This document shows positions 1 through 7,739 of a DNA stretch of 32,076 nt, piece by piece. Numbering within the stretch: position 1 is the first letter of the stretch; every line of letters starts with the position of its first letter. The notes under the pieces are model-generated. The model was not told where the DNA came from and made no database searches. It was given only the letters and a program-made list of their open reading frames with translations. The translations under genes and the position numbers were made by a program. This DNA comes from an uncultured Bacilli bacterium (GTDB taxonomy: Bacteria > Bacillota_I > Bacilli_A > RF39 > UBA660), in assembly GCA_947626125.1 (NCBI GenBank), contig CANQRA010000009.1, positions 1 to 32,076 of the forward strand, written 5' to 3'.

Positions 1-611
1 CTGGATTTACGATTGCCAGTGAACAAGAAGGCGTATCTTCTAAAGACATTGCGGTCGGTAATGTGGTGAGAACTTCTCCTTATGCGGGCGTTAAGAAAAA
101 GAAGGGTGCGGAAGTTAAATTATATGTTTCTACCGGCGATGAAACAATTATCTTAGAAGATTATGTGGGTGAAAACTATTTAGAAGTTAAAGGCGCTTTG
201 GAAGCAAGAGGTTTAGTTGTTAATATTGAAGAAGAAGCTGTCGATAGTGATAGTGAATTTAAAGCTAATGATGTTGTAAGACAATCTGTAGCTAAAGGAG
301 AAAGTCTTAAAAAAGGCGAATCTATTACCCTTGTTATCGCGGTAGTCGGGGTTGTTTATCCAGATTTTACTGATGGTAGTTATACAGTTAGTGATGTTGA
401 AGACTTCTGTAAGGAACACAATGTTACATTACAAATTACCGAGACAACGAGTAGCGATAATTTAGATGGAACGATTTATAGACAAAGTAGAAATGCGGGA
501 GACACAGTAACCGCAGGAGCTACATTTAAAATATGGGTTTATCGAAATGCAATTGAAGATGAAGAAAATCCCGAGATACCTGATGAAGAATGTACGGACG
601 GTTTATGTTAG
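1..611 (+). CDS. prkC: PASTA-domain Ser/Thr protein kinase, C-terminal part (partial)
   Basis: This reading frame is open from the window edge (codons in phase with position 3), so only the extracellular C-terminus of a larger protein is present. About three PASTA modules are visible. The first ends with the typical turn 'SPYAGVKKKKGAEVKLYVS'. The second runs over roughly positions 200-350 and the third over 355-540; each has the pattern V-x-x-[QS]-x-x-x-G followed by a hydrophobic strand. An acidic tail ends in Cys. PASTA modules sense peptidoglycan fragments in membrane Ser/Thr kinases (PrkC/PknB/StkP family). The kinase domain and membrane segment are outside the window, so the call rests on the repeats and on the downstream rsgA-rpe, the usual order in Firmicutes. 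A PASTA penicillin-binding protein is the main alternative, but its neighbours would differ. Confidence 0.85.
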   Translation, partial: GFTIASEQEGVSSKDIAVGNVVRTSPYAGVKKKKGAEVKLYVSTGDETIILEDYVGENYLEVKGALEARGLVVNIEEEAVDSDSEFKANDVVRQSVAKGESLKKGESITLVIAVVGVVYPDFTDGSYTVSDVEDFCKEHNVTLQITETTSSDNLDGTIYRQSRNAGDTVTAGATFKIWVYRNAIEDEENPEIPDEECTDGLC

Positions 612-1435
612 AACAGGGTTTAATTATTAAAGTAGTTAGTGATACTTTTACGGTTAAAGTGCGTGATAAAGAATACGACTGCAAAGGAAGAGGCAAATTT
701 CGAAATGATAATTTAAAACCCGTCGTAGGCGATAAGGTTTTAGTAGATATCGATAAGAAAGTGATTGAAAAAATCGAAGAAAGAAAATGTTTGTTAACAA
801 GACCTCCCGTCAGTAATATCGACATAGCTTTAATTGTGACAAGTATAAAAAAACCTGAGATTAACTTATCTTTATTAGACAGACTAATAAGTATAGTTAC
901 TATTAACAAAATTATCCCCGTTATTGTATTTACTAAGTTAGATTTAGCAAGTAAGAATGAGTTAAAAGAAATCAAGAATTTAGCTAAATATTATGAAAAA
1001 ATTGGGATAAAAGTTTTTAATAACCGAAAAATAAAAAAATTAAAGAAATATTTAAAAGGCACTATTGTAACAGTCTGTGGACAAACGGGCGCAGGTAAAA
1101 GTACTTTAATTAATGCCTTTGATAAAAATTTACATTTAGAAACTGATGAAATATCGGAAAGTCTAGGAAGAGGTAAACATACCACGAGAGTAGTAGAATT
1201 ATTTGCGGTTAAAGATTTTTATGTTGTTGATACGCCGGGATTCTCTTCCATCGATATAAACATATATAGTAAAGAAGAAATCAGAAATAGTTTTAAAGAA
1301 TTTCAAAAGGAAGAATGTAAATTTAAAGATTGTACGCATGAAAAAGAAATGGGTTGTCAAGTTTTAGAAAAAGTTAATAAGGGCGAAATATTAAAATCGC
1401 GATATACTAATTATTTAAAATTTATAAAGGAGTAA
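605..1435 (+). CDS. rsgA: Ribosome small subunit-dependent GTPase A (RsgA)
   Basis: RsgA is a circularly permuted GTPase that assists late 30S subunit maturation. The 276-aa product shows an N-terminal OB-fold, then G4 (TKLD, residues 110-113) placed before G1 (GQTGAGKS, 159-166) and G3 (DTPG, 209-212), which is the diagnostic permuted order. The C-terminal zinc site is intact (C238, C243, H245, C251). I chose the ATG at 605, which overlaps the kinase stop. An in-frame ATG at 590 would add five residues (MYGRF) without a better ribosome site. The overlap implies translational coupling to the kinase gene; PrkC-type kinases are known to phosphorylate RsgA in Bacillus. Length is slightly short for the family (about 290-300 aa). 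Confidence 0.95.
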   Translation: MLEQGLIIKVVSDTFTVKVRDKEYDCKGRGKFRNDNLKPVVGDKVLVDIDKKVIEKIEERKCLLTRPPVSNIDIALIVTSIKKPEINLSLLDRLISIVTINKIIPVIVFTKLDLASKNELKEIKNLAKYYEKIGIKVFNNRKIKKLKKYLKGTIVTVCGQTGAGKSTLINAFDKNLHLETDEISESLGRGKHTTRVVELFAVKDFYVVDTPGFSSIDINIYSKEEIRNSFKEFQKEECKFKDCTHEKEMGCQVLEKVNKGEILKSRYTNYLKFIKE

Positions 1436-1437
1436 CA

Positions 1438-2067
1438 ATGATATCAGTAAGTTTTTTAAAAAGTAAATATAGTCGAGAAGAGACCATTAAATTAATTGAT
1501 AATAGTGATGCCTCCTTAATTCATGTTGATTTAATGGATGGCGAATATGTCCCTAATAAAAATTTTACGCTTGAAGAAATAATGCTCCTTTTAAATAAAA
1601 CAAAAAAACCTTTAGATATTCATTTAATGGTTAAAAATCCTTTAATTTATATTAAAGAATTAGTTAAATTAAAACCCTATATTATTACTATTCATTTAGA
1701 TGGCACCCCTAATATTGAAGAGACTTTAGCATATATTAGGAGCCATCATATTAAAGTAGGAGTAGCCATTAATCCGGATGAAAGTGAACATATTGTTGAT
1801 AAGTACCTTGATAAAATAGATTATGTTTTAATAATGAGTGTTTATCCTGGAGCCGGAGGACAAAAGTTTATTTCCGAAGTTTTAGAAAAAGTTAATTATT
1901 TAAAAGATAAGTTCTTGGTGGGAATTGATGGGGGAGTCAATGATGAATCAATAAAATATTTAAAAGATTATCCCTTAGATATCGTTGTCAGTGGTTCATT
2001 TATTTGTATGAGTGATAATTTTAATGAAAGAATTCATTTATTAGAAAAGAATTTACCAAAGGCTTAA
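1438..2067 (+). CDS. rpe: Ribulose-phosphate 3-epimerase
   Basis: The enzyme interconverts ribulose 5-phosphate and xylulose 5-phosphate in the pentose phosphate pathway. The 209-aa product is a TIM barrel of near-normal length. Visible motifs are HVDLMDG (residues 29-35, metal ligands H29 and D31), DIHLMV (H62), MSVYPGAGGQKF (the family usually has M-[TS]-V-x-P-G-F-G-G-Q), GIDGGVN with the catalytic Asp, and the phosphate-binding SGSFI near the C-terminus. The start lies 2 nt after the rsgA stop, behind a clear AAGGAG site, so the two are cotranscribed. The order kinase-rsgA-rpe is common in Firmicutes; the thiamine pyrophosphokinase gene that often follows is absent here. Confidence 0.95.
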   Translation: MISVSFLKSKYSREETIKLIDNSDASLIHVDLMDGEYVPNKNFTLEEIMLLLNKTKKPLDIHLMVKNPLIYIKELVKLKPYIITIHLDGTPNIEETLAYIRSHHIKVGVAINPDESEHIVDKYLDKIDYVLIMSVYPGAGGQKFISEVLEKVNYLKDKFLVGIDGGVNDESIKYLKDYPLDIVVSGSFICMSDNFNERIHLLEKNLPKA

Positions 2068-2098
2068 CAACCTAAAAAGAGTAAATTTTTTTAATTTT

Positions 2099-2132
2099 TT
2101 GACAAATATTAACAAATTAAAAATTTTGTCAA
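2099..2132. promoter_or_regulatory. Inverted repeat and possible promoter upstream of ezrA
   Basis: An 8-bp perfect inverted repeat, TTGACAAA (2099-2106) and TTTGTCAA (2125-2132), lies in the 124-bp gap before ezrA. The left arm contains a consensus -35 (TTGACA), but no good -10 sits 17 bp away. A TACAAT at 2164-2169 looks like a -10 but lacks a clear -35. Either a regulatory site or chance in AT-rich DNA is possible. Confidence 0.3.
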
Positions 2133-2191
2133 TTCTTGTATTCTAAAAAATTTATTTCTATGTTACAATTTTAATAGTAGGTGATAAGGTC

Positions 2192-3904
2192 ATGACAAGA
2201 CAAACATTTTTATTAATTGCATCATCTTATTATTTATTTACGATTGTCGTAGTAATCGTGGTTTTAATCGTAATGGATAAAAGATATAAAAAGAGTATAG
2301 ATAAAGAAATTAGTAATTTAGAAAGAGAAAAAAATTTAATTATATCTTCTAGTATATTATCCGAACTTAATAAAGTAGAAGCTTTAGTTAATAATGATGA
2401 ATTAAGAAAAAAGTATAAAGGTTGGCTTAAAAGATTTGAAAATATCAGAGATACCGAAATACCCAAGATAACTGATGAATTAATTGAATTACAAAATGAT
2501 TTTAATGAAAAAAATTATGACAAATTAAAGAAAAGCTTAATAGATGTTGAGGTAGATATCAATTACTTAAAAACGAAATCCGACTTTTTACTGGAAGAAA
2601 TTAGAGAAATTACTTTATCCGAAGAAAGAAATAGAGAAACAATTATTAAGTTAAAGGCCGAATATCGTGAAATTAGAAATTTATATAACAATAATGAAAG
2701 CGATTTTGAAATCATTCAAAAACCAATCGAATTACAATTTGAAAATGTTGATAAATTATTTAGTGCTTTTGAAGTAGCCATGGAAAAAAATGAATATTTA
2801 GAAGTGGGAAGAATTGTTAAAGCCATCGATGATATAATAGGTAATTTAAAAGTAGTTATTAATGAAACCAAAATTATTATTAGCTTGGGTAATGGGTTAA
2901 TACCAAAAAGAATTAATGAAATAAATTCTATTTATCATAAAATGAAATTAGAGGGATTTAACTTAGATTATTTAAACATTGAATATAATATTGAAGAAGC
3001 TAATAAAAAAATTCAAGATATTTTTAGTCGTTTAAATGTGTTGAATGTTGTTGATTCTGTTTTTGAACTAAAAACCATGTTAGACTATTTTGACTCTTTA
3101 TATAATGATTTTGATAAAGAAAGATTAACAAAAACTTTATATGAAGATTATAAAAGGAGTATTTTAATAAAGGTTAGTAAATTAGAAAAAATAAATAATG
3201 AATTATATCGCAAAATTGATGATATTAAGTATAGTTATGATTTATCCGATGATGAAGTTTTAGTTATAAGTGAAATAAAAGAATCATTCAATAACATTAG
3301 AGCTAGTTATGATCGCGTAGTAGAGATGGAAAGAAATAAAACTTTAGCATATTCCCATTTAAATAAAGAAATGGAAATATTAAATAATAAATTAACGAAA
3401 ACTGAAGAAAAATTGAATGTAGCTCTAAAAACTTTAGGTGGCCTAAAAGAAGATGAATTAAGAGCAAGAGACCAACTTGAAGAAATAAAAGATATTCTAG
3501 CTCAAGCTAAAGAAAAGGTTAGAAGCTATAAATTACCCATCATCCCGAAAAATTATTATGTTGAATTAAGTGAGGCCACTTTAGCAATTAATGAAATGGT
3601 TAAAGAATTAGAGAAGAGACCGATTTCGATTAAGACTTTGAATTTAAGAGTTGATACAGCAAGAGACCTTGTCTTAAAAGTTTATAACACCATTAATGAA
3701 ACAGTGAAAACTGCGAAAATGGCGGAAAATGCTATTGTCTATGGGAATAGATATCGCATAAATAAAGAAGTTGATTTAGGACTTTTTAAAGCTGAAAGTG
3801 CTTTTAATAAAGGAAACTTTAAATTAAGTTTAGAAAACGCTATTAATGCCATTAATATTATTGAACCCGGAATTCATGAAAAATTATTAGAAGAGTTTAA
3901 ATAA
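2192..3904 (+). CDS. ezrA: Septation ring formation regulator EzrA
   Basis: EzrA is a membrane-anchored spectrin-like protein that restrains FtsZ ring assembly and helps coordinate septal wall synthesis in low-GC Gram-positives. The 570-aa product has one N-terminal membrane helix (about residues 8-28) with almost no outside segment. A basic stretch and long coiled coils rich in Lys, Glu, Leu and Ile follow, which is the family architecture; B. subtilis EzrA is about 562 aa. A YKGW motif soon after the membrane helix fits EzrA. The ATG is preceded by GGTGATAAG. The gene stands before nifS and thiI, an order also seen in Bacillus. Confidence 0.9.
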   Translation: MTRQTFLLIASSYYLFTIVVVIVVLIVMDKRYKKSIDKEISNLEREKNLIISSSILSELNKVEALVNNDELRKKYKGWLKRFENIRDTEIPKITDELIELQNDFNEKNYDKLKKSLIDVEVDINYLKTKSDFLLEEIREITLSEERNRETIIKLKAEYREIRNLYNNNESDFEIIQKPIELQFENVDKLFSAFEVAMEKNEYLEVGRIVKAIDDIIGNLKVVINETKIIISLGNGLIPKRINEINSIYHKMKLEGFNLDYLNIEYNIEEANKKIQDIFSRLNVLNVVDSVFELKTMLDYFDSLYNDFDKERLTKTLYEDYKRSILIKVSKLEKINNELYRKIDDIKYSYDLSDDEVLVISEIKESFNNIRASYDRVVEMERNKTLAYSHLNKEMEILNNKLTKTEEKLNVALKTLGGLKEDELRARDQLEEIKDILAQAKEKVRSYKLPIIPKNYYVELSEATLAINEMVKELEKRPISIKTLNLRVDTARDLVLKVYNTINETVKTAKMAENAIVYGNRYRINKEVDLGLFKAESAFNKGNFKLSLENAINAINIIEPGIHEKLLEEFK

Positions 3905-3929
3905 GAGATAGATTATTTAACTCTTTTTT
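3891..3929 (+). terminator. Rho-independent terminator after ezrA
   Basis: AAGAGTTTAAATAA pairs with TTATTTAACTCTT (one bulge) around an 8-nt loop, followed by a T6 tract. The left arm includes the end of ezrA. Confidence 0.75.
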
Positions 3930-3937
3930 GATATAAT
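3929..3937 (+). promoter_or_regulatory. Extended -10 promoter for nifS-thiI
   Basis: TGATATAAT is a perfect extended -10 element (TGnTATAAT). It directly follows the U-tract of the ezrA terminator and lies 29 nt before the nifS start. No convincing -35 is seen, as is common for extended -10 promoters. Confidence 0.5.
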
Positions 3938-3965
3938 TGAATAAATAAATAGGGAGTGATACCAT

Positions 3966-5087
3966 TTGACTTATTTAGATTATAGTACAACTACACCAAT
4001 TTCTTTAGAAGCCTTAGATACATATGTGAAAATTAGTAAAGAGTATAGTGCTTCAGCTAATTCTATGCATGCCTTAGGAATGAAAAGTCAAGAATTACTA
4101 AATAATACAACGAAAGAATTAAGTAATATGTTTAATATAATGGATAGAGAAATAATCTATACAAGTGGAGGAATGGAAGCTAATAATTTAGCTTTAATTG
4201 GGCTAGCATTAGAAAGACATAATAAGGGTAAACATATCATTGTTTCTAAATTAGAACATCCATCTATTTATAAAATATGTGATTATTTAGAAAGCCTAGG
4301 TTTTAGTATTAGCTATGTTTCGAATGATGAAGATGGATTAATTATTTTTGATGATTTAAAAAGGTTAATTAGAGAAGATACTATTTTAGTTAGTATTTGT
4401 GCAGTTAATTATGAAACGGGGGTAAGACAACCTTTAAAAATGTTAAGACAAATTATTAAAAAAGAAAATGAAAGTACTTTATTTCATTCAGATTTAACCC
4501 AAGCTTTAGGTAAAACATCAGTTAGTTTTCGCGATATTGATTTAGGAAGTATTTCGGCCCATAAAATATATGGTCCTAAAGGAATAGGCTTTTTATACAA
4601 AAATGACAGTGTGAAATTAACCCCTATTTTATATGGTAATAGTAAGAATGATAATTCTTTTAGTACTCTACCTTTACCTTTAATTGTCAGTATGAAAGAT
4701 GCCATTAAAGTTAGTTTAAAAGACATTGATAAAAGAGAAAAATATATAACTTTATTAAATGAACGGATAGTTAGTAAATTAAAGAATATTGAAGGAATTA
4801 AAATCAATAAAACAAAATATTCTATTCCCCATATTATCAGTCTTAGCTTTGATAAAGTGGCAGCTTCAGAACTTGCCAGTATCTTATCCGATAAAGGTTT
4901 TTGTGTTAGTGCTAATAAAGCGGGCGAAATCTCTAGTAGTGTGATGGCTATTTATAATGATTTAAAAAGAAGTAAATCATGTATGCGAATTAGTTTATCG
5001 CATATGACAACGGTTTTAGAAATTAATAGATTTTTAGAAGTTTTTGAGGTAGAATATAAAAAGCTTTTAGATGTAAGCGAATGGTGA
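3966..5087 (+). CDS. nifS: NifS-like cysteine desulfurase (ThiI partner), atypical active-site loop
   Basis: A fold-type I PLP enzyme related to the cysteine desulfurases that supply sulfur to ThiI (NifZ in B. subtilis). The 373-aa protein opens with TYLDYSTTTPIS, typical of the family. PLP-site residues are present: EH in SKLEHPSI, D-x-x-Q in HSDLTQALGK, and the Schiff-base lysine K200 in SAHKIYGPKG. The mobile loop that normally carries the catalytic cysteine (SxGSAC) reads SANKAGEISSS, so the cysteine position is Gly320 and the loop seems about five residues short. Nearby cysteines are C313 and C339. The TTG start is supported by AGGGAGTGAT at a proper distance and by the conserved N-terminus. 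thiI begins 5 nt after the stop. The enzyme may be inactive, use another cysteine, or do another PLP reaction. Confidence 0.85.
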   Translation: MTYLDYSTTTPISLEALDTYVKISKEYSASANSMHALGMKSQELLNNTTKELSNMFNIMDREIIYTSGGMEANNLALIGLALERHNKGKHIIVSKLEHPSIYKICDYLESLGFSISYVSNDEDGLIIFDDLKRLIREDTILVSICAVNYETGVRQPLKMLRQIIKKENESTLFHSDLTQALGKTSVSFRDIDLGSISAHKIYGPKGIGFLYKNDSVKLTPILYGNSKNDNSFSTLPLPLIVSMKDAIKVSLKDIDKREKYITLLNERIVSKLKNIEGIKINKTKYSIPHIISLSFDKVAASELASILSDKGFCVSANKAGEISSSVMAIYNDLKRSKSCMRISLSHMTTVLEINRFLEVFEVEYKKLLDVSEW

Positions 5088-5092
5088 TGTAA

Positions 5093-6280
5093 ATGCAAAA
5101 AATTATATTTTTAAAATATGGTGAATTATCAACAAAGAAAGAAAATCGGAATTTTTTCTTAAAAATATTAAATAATAATATTAAAAAAACTTTGAGTAAT
5201 GTCGAGATTAAATATGATTATGGTCGGATGTTTATTATTCCTGATAATAACAATTATGAAGAAGTTATAGATAAATTAAAAAATATTTTTGGCATTCTGG
5301 AAATAGTCGAAGCCCATATTTTAGAAGATAGAACTCTAGATAGTATTAAAGAAAATATAATTAACATTTTAAATAAGAAAGAATTTAAAACATTTAAAGT
5401 GGAAGTTAAAAGAAGTGATAAGAGTTATCCATTAAATAGTATGGAACTTTGTAAGACCTTAGGTGGTCATATTTTAAAAAATATCAAAGATATTAAAGTA
5501 GATGTTAAAAATCCGGATATAACCGTAAATGTGGAAATAAGATTAAACGAAGTATTGATTTATTTTGATGGAATTAAAGGAAGGGGAGGATATCCGGTTT
5601 CTTCTCTAGGTAAAGGCCTTTTAATGTTAAGCGGGGGTATTGATTCTCCTGTTGCAGGTTACCTTGCGATTAAAAGAGGAATAAAATTAGAGGCTATTTA
5701 TTTTGAAAGTCCACCTCATACGAGTGAATATGCTTTAAATAAAGTTAAAACTTTAGCTAAGGCCCTGGCTTTATATAATAATAGTGAAATTAGATTACAT
5801 ATCATTAATTTTACCCAAATCCAAGAAGAAATTTATAAAAATATTCCCCATGAATATATGATTACAATTATGCGCAGAATGATGTATCGCATAAGTGCCA
5901 TCGTGGCAAGTAGAGTAAAGGCTAAAATTATCGTGAATGGTGAATCTATCGGGCAAGTAGCTAGTCAAACTTTAACTAGTATGAGTGTTATTAATGAAGT
6001 AGTAAGAATGCCCGTGATAAGACCCCTTGCTACTTATGATAAATTAGAAATAATTGATTTAGCTAAACAAATTGGTACTTATGAAACAAGTATCCTTCCT
6101 TATGAAGATTGTTGTACTATTTTTGTGCCACCTCATCCTGTCATTAATCCGAGTAAAGAAAAATGTCTAGAATATGAAAAGTTAATTAATTATGAAGAGA
6201 TGATTTATGAAGCAGTAAAGACGCGGAAAATAATAACTATTTCTTCCAAAGAAGATGATGAATTTAAAGATTTATTATAA
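5093..6280 (+). CDS. thiI: tRNA 4-thiouridine synthase ThiI
   Basis: ThiI adenylates uridine 8 of tRNA and inserts sulfur to form s4U; it can also serve thiazole synthesis. The 395-aa protein has the NFLD/THUMP RNA-binding half (residues 1-165) and a PP-loop ATP-binding half with LSGGIDSP (179-186). Near the C-terminus is the conserved EDCCTIFVPPHP. There is no C-terminal rhodanese domain. In such short ThiI proteins, sulfur comes directly from a dedicated NifS paralogue, which fits the adjacent upstream gene. A GGTGAT ribosome site overlaps the nifS stop, so the two are likely translated together. Confidence 0.95.
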   Translation: MQKIIFLKYGELSTKKENRNFFLKILNNNIKKTLSNVEIKYDYGRMFIIPDNNNYEEVIDKLKNIFGILEIVEAHILEDRTLDSIKENIINILNKKEFKTFKVEVKRSDKSYPLNSMELCKTLGGHILKNIKDIKVDVKNPDITVNVEIRLNEVLIYFDGIKGRGGYPVSSLGKGLLMLSGGIDSPVAGYLAIKRGIKLEAIYFESPPHTSEYALNKVKTLAKALALYNNSEIRLHIINFTQIQEEIYKNIPHEYMITIMRRMMYRISAIVASRVKAKIIVNGESIGQVASQTLTSMSVINEVVRMPVIRPLATYDKLEIIDLAKQIGTYETSILPYEDCCTIFVPPHPVINPSKEKCLEYEKLINYEEMIYEAVKTRKIITISSKEDDEFKDLL

Positions 6281-6320
6281 ATAATTATTTTTGAACCATA
6301 CTAATAATGGTGATAGAATA

Positions 6321-6509
6321 ATGATTAGAAATAGTAATTTTAATAAATGTAGTGATTTTTTAAAAAATGATTTTAAAGAAGTAATGAATAGCTATTTTAA
6401 TCCTTTTGAATTTAATTTAGAAAGCAATTATAACTATGAGTTAAATAGTGATAAAATGGCGATGCGCAGTAAAAATCATGCTGAAAGAAAAAAAATCAAT
6501 AGAAAGTAA
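6321..6509 (+). CDS. Small hypothetical protein (62 aa)
   Basis: A short ORF lies 40 nt after thiI and runs into the shared terminator. I place the start at the ATG at 6321, preceded by GGTGAT; an upstream in-frame TTG at 6291 lacks a ribosome site. The product is rich in Asn, Lys and Phe, basic at the C-terminus (RKKINRK), with no membrane segment or motif I recognise. In Bacillus a small acid-soluble spore protein gene follows thiI, and this ORF has similar size and position. It lacks the SASP signatures, so I do not assign that function. Its reality rests on the ribosome site and the operon position. Confidence 0.55.
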   Translation: MIRNSNFNKCSDFLKNDFKEVMNSYFNPFEFNLESNYNYELNSDKMAMRSKNHAERKKINRK

Positions 6510-6523
6510 ACTATTGATTTTTT
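6490..6523. terminator. Bidirectional terminator between the thiI operon and fic
   Basis: AAAAAATCAATAG pairs perfectly with CTATTGATTTTTT across an 8-nt loop. A-rich and T-rich flanks on both sides let it end both the plus-strand thiI operon and the minus-strand fic gene, whose stop is at 6532. Confidence 0.85.
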
Positions 6524-6531
6524 TAATAAAA

Positions 6532-7527
6532 CTAACAGTCTTTATAATAAGCTTGATTTTTGCTGGTTGGTTTATCAGGATTAGTCATTTTTATGAGACC
6601 ATTTTTTAAGGCGGGGTTTAAATAATTGTTTTTAAATGAAGCTCGAGATTTTAAACCAAGTTTAGTCATTAATTCTTTAGTGTTCATCGCTGGTTCATTT
6701 TCCATTACATTAAGTAATTTTTGAACATAAGGACTTAGATGATTAGCTTCTTTAGAAGTACCTATTACTAATTCTCCTAATGTTTCGTCAATCATTTTTA
6801 GCATAAATTTGATAAATTCATCAAAGTTACCTTTAGAATTACAATTACTAATTGCTTGATAGTATTCTTCTTGATATTTTTTTATTTGCGATTCAATAGG
6901 AACATAAGCAAAGATATCTTCCCATTGCGATAATATAATATTTTGCCATAATCTTGCCATTCTTCCATTTCCATCACTGAAAGGATGAATAAAAACAAAT
7001 TCATAATGAAAAACGGATGATAATATTAAGGGATGAATTGTATCTTTATTTAATTCCATCCAAGCAAATAAATTTGTCATTAAAGACTTTATCATTTCTG
7101 GTTTAGGACAAATATGGATACATTTATTTCCGTCAAAAACACCTTCTTCCCCTTTTCTAAATTCGCCAGATTCTTCGACAGTTAAAAAAGTCATTATGCC
7201 ATGAATCATTTTTAAATCCTCGATTGAATAAGGATTTACTTTGTTCATCATTTCGTAGGCTTTATAGGCATTTTTAACTTCCTCAATTTCTTTTCTTTCG
7301 CCTTTAACTAATTTGCCATCAATTATATCTTTTACTTGATTAAATGATAAAGAATTATTTTCAATTGCTAGAGATGAATGTATCGAATGAATACGATTAT
7401 TTCGCCTCAAAATAGGCATTTTATTTAAATCTTTATAGTTGTCTAATTTGCCAATTTTTTTCATAATAGAAGAAACATATTCTAACATATGATTAGTGAT
7501 GATAAATGGAGGAATGTAATTATTCAT
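6532..7527 (-). CDS. Fic family protein with N-terminal inhibitory motif and C-terminal winged helix
   Basis: Fic proteins transfer AMP or another nucleotide group to a hydroxyl side chain of a target protein. The 331-aa product has the full catalytic motif HPFSDGNGRMAR (residues 181-192). It also has a class II N-terminal inhibitory motif SLAIEN (S52 to N57), whose Glu56 should block the ATP site until relieved. The last 70 residues (from about 260) look like a winged helix-turn-helix with the pattern MNTKELMTKLGLKS, so the protein may bind DNA or regulate itself. GGTGAT stands before the start. Three 12-bp repeats lie just above its promoter. No antitoxin gene is adjacent, as expected for class II. 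The target is unknown. Confidence 0.9.
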   Translation of the reverse strand: MNNYIPPFIITNHMLEYVSSIMKKIGKLDNYKDLNKMPILRRNNRIHSIHSSLAIENNSLSFNQVKDIIDGKLVKGERKEIEEVKNAYKAYEMMNKVNPYSIEDLKMIHGIMTFLTVEESGEFRKGEEGVFDGNKCIHICPKPEMIKSLMTNLFAWMELNKDTIHPLILSSVFHYEFVFIHPFSDGNGRMARLWQNIILSQWEDIFAYVPIESQIKKYQEEYYQAISNCNSKGNFDEFIKFMLKMIDETLGELVIGTSKEANHLSPYVQKLLNVMENEPAMNTKELMTKLGLKSRASFKNNYLNPALKNGLIKMTNPDKPTSKNQAYYKDC

Positions 7528-7551
7528 TAAGTATCACCTTTTTCTATTTTT

Positions 7552-7580
7552 ATTATACAATATTAAATAATTGTATTCAA
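7552..7580 (-). promoter_or_regulatory. Promoter of fic
   Basis: On the minus strand, TTGAAT (7580-7575) is separated by 17 bp from a perfect TATAAT (7557-7552), about 25 nt from the fic start. The spacing and consensus fit a housekeeping sigma factor. Confidence 0.6.
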
Positions 7581-7616
7581 GGTATCTTGTATGTTATCTT
7601 ATATGTTATCTTGTAT
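7581..7616. repeat. Three 12-bp direct repeats above the fic promoter
   Basis: Three contiguous imperfect copies read GGTATCTTGTAT, GTTATCTTATAT and GTTATCTTGTAT. They begin one base upstream of the fic -35 element. The 12-bp period is near one helical turn, so they could present the same face to a regulator. They may be a binding array for the Fic protein's own winged helix; that link is inference. Confidence 0.6.
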
Positions 7617-7652
7617 GCTGCAGTAATCCTCTTTTTTATTAGAATGGCAAAT

Positions 7653-7675
7653 TTTTGTAAATGATATTTACAAAA
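7653..7675. promoter_or_regulatory. Palindromic operator-like site over the prs -35
   Basis: TTTTGTAAAT (7653-7662) and ATTTACAAAA (7666-7675) form a perfect 10-bp inverted repeat with a 3-nt centre. The right arm contains the -35 hexamer TTTACA, so a bound dimer would occlude the promoter. The regulator is not known. Confidence 0.5.
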
Positions 7676-7695
7676 TTAATTTAATTTTTTATAAT
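7667..7695 (+). promoter_or_regulatory. Promoter of prs
   Basis: TTTACA (7667-7672), a 17-bp spacer and a perfect TATAAT (7690-7695), 44 nt before the chosen start codon. Confidence 0.7.
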
Positions 7696-7739
7696 AATTT
7701 TGGATATAGAAAATGATTTTCTAAAAGATGAGGAGTAGT

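Noticed and set aside
3966-5087. TGA read as Trp (Mycoplasma code)
   Set aside because: This gene ends in TGA directly followed by the thiI start, Trp is TGG throughout, and other genes give normal lengths with the standard code.
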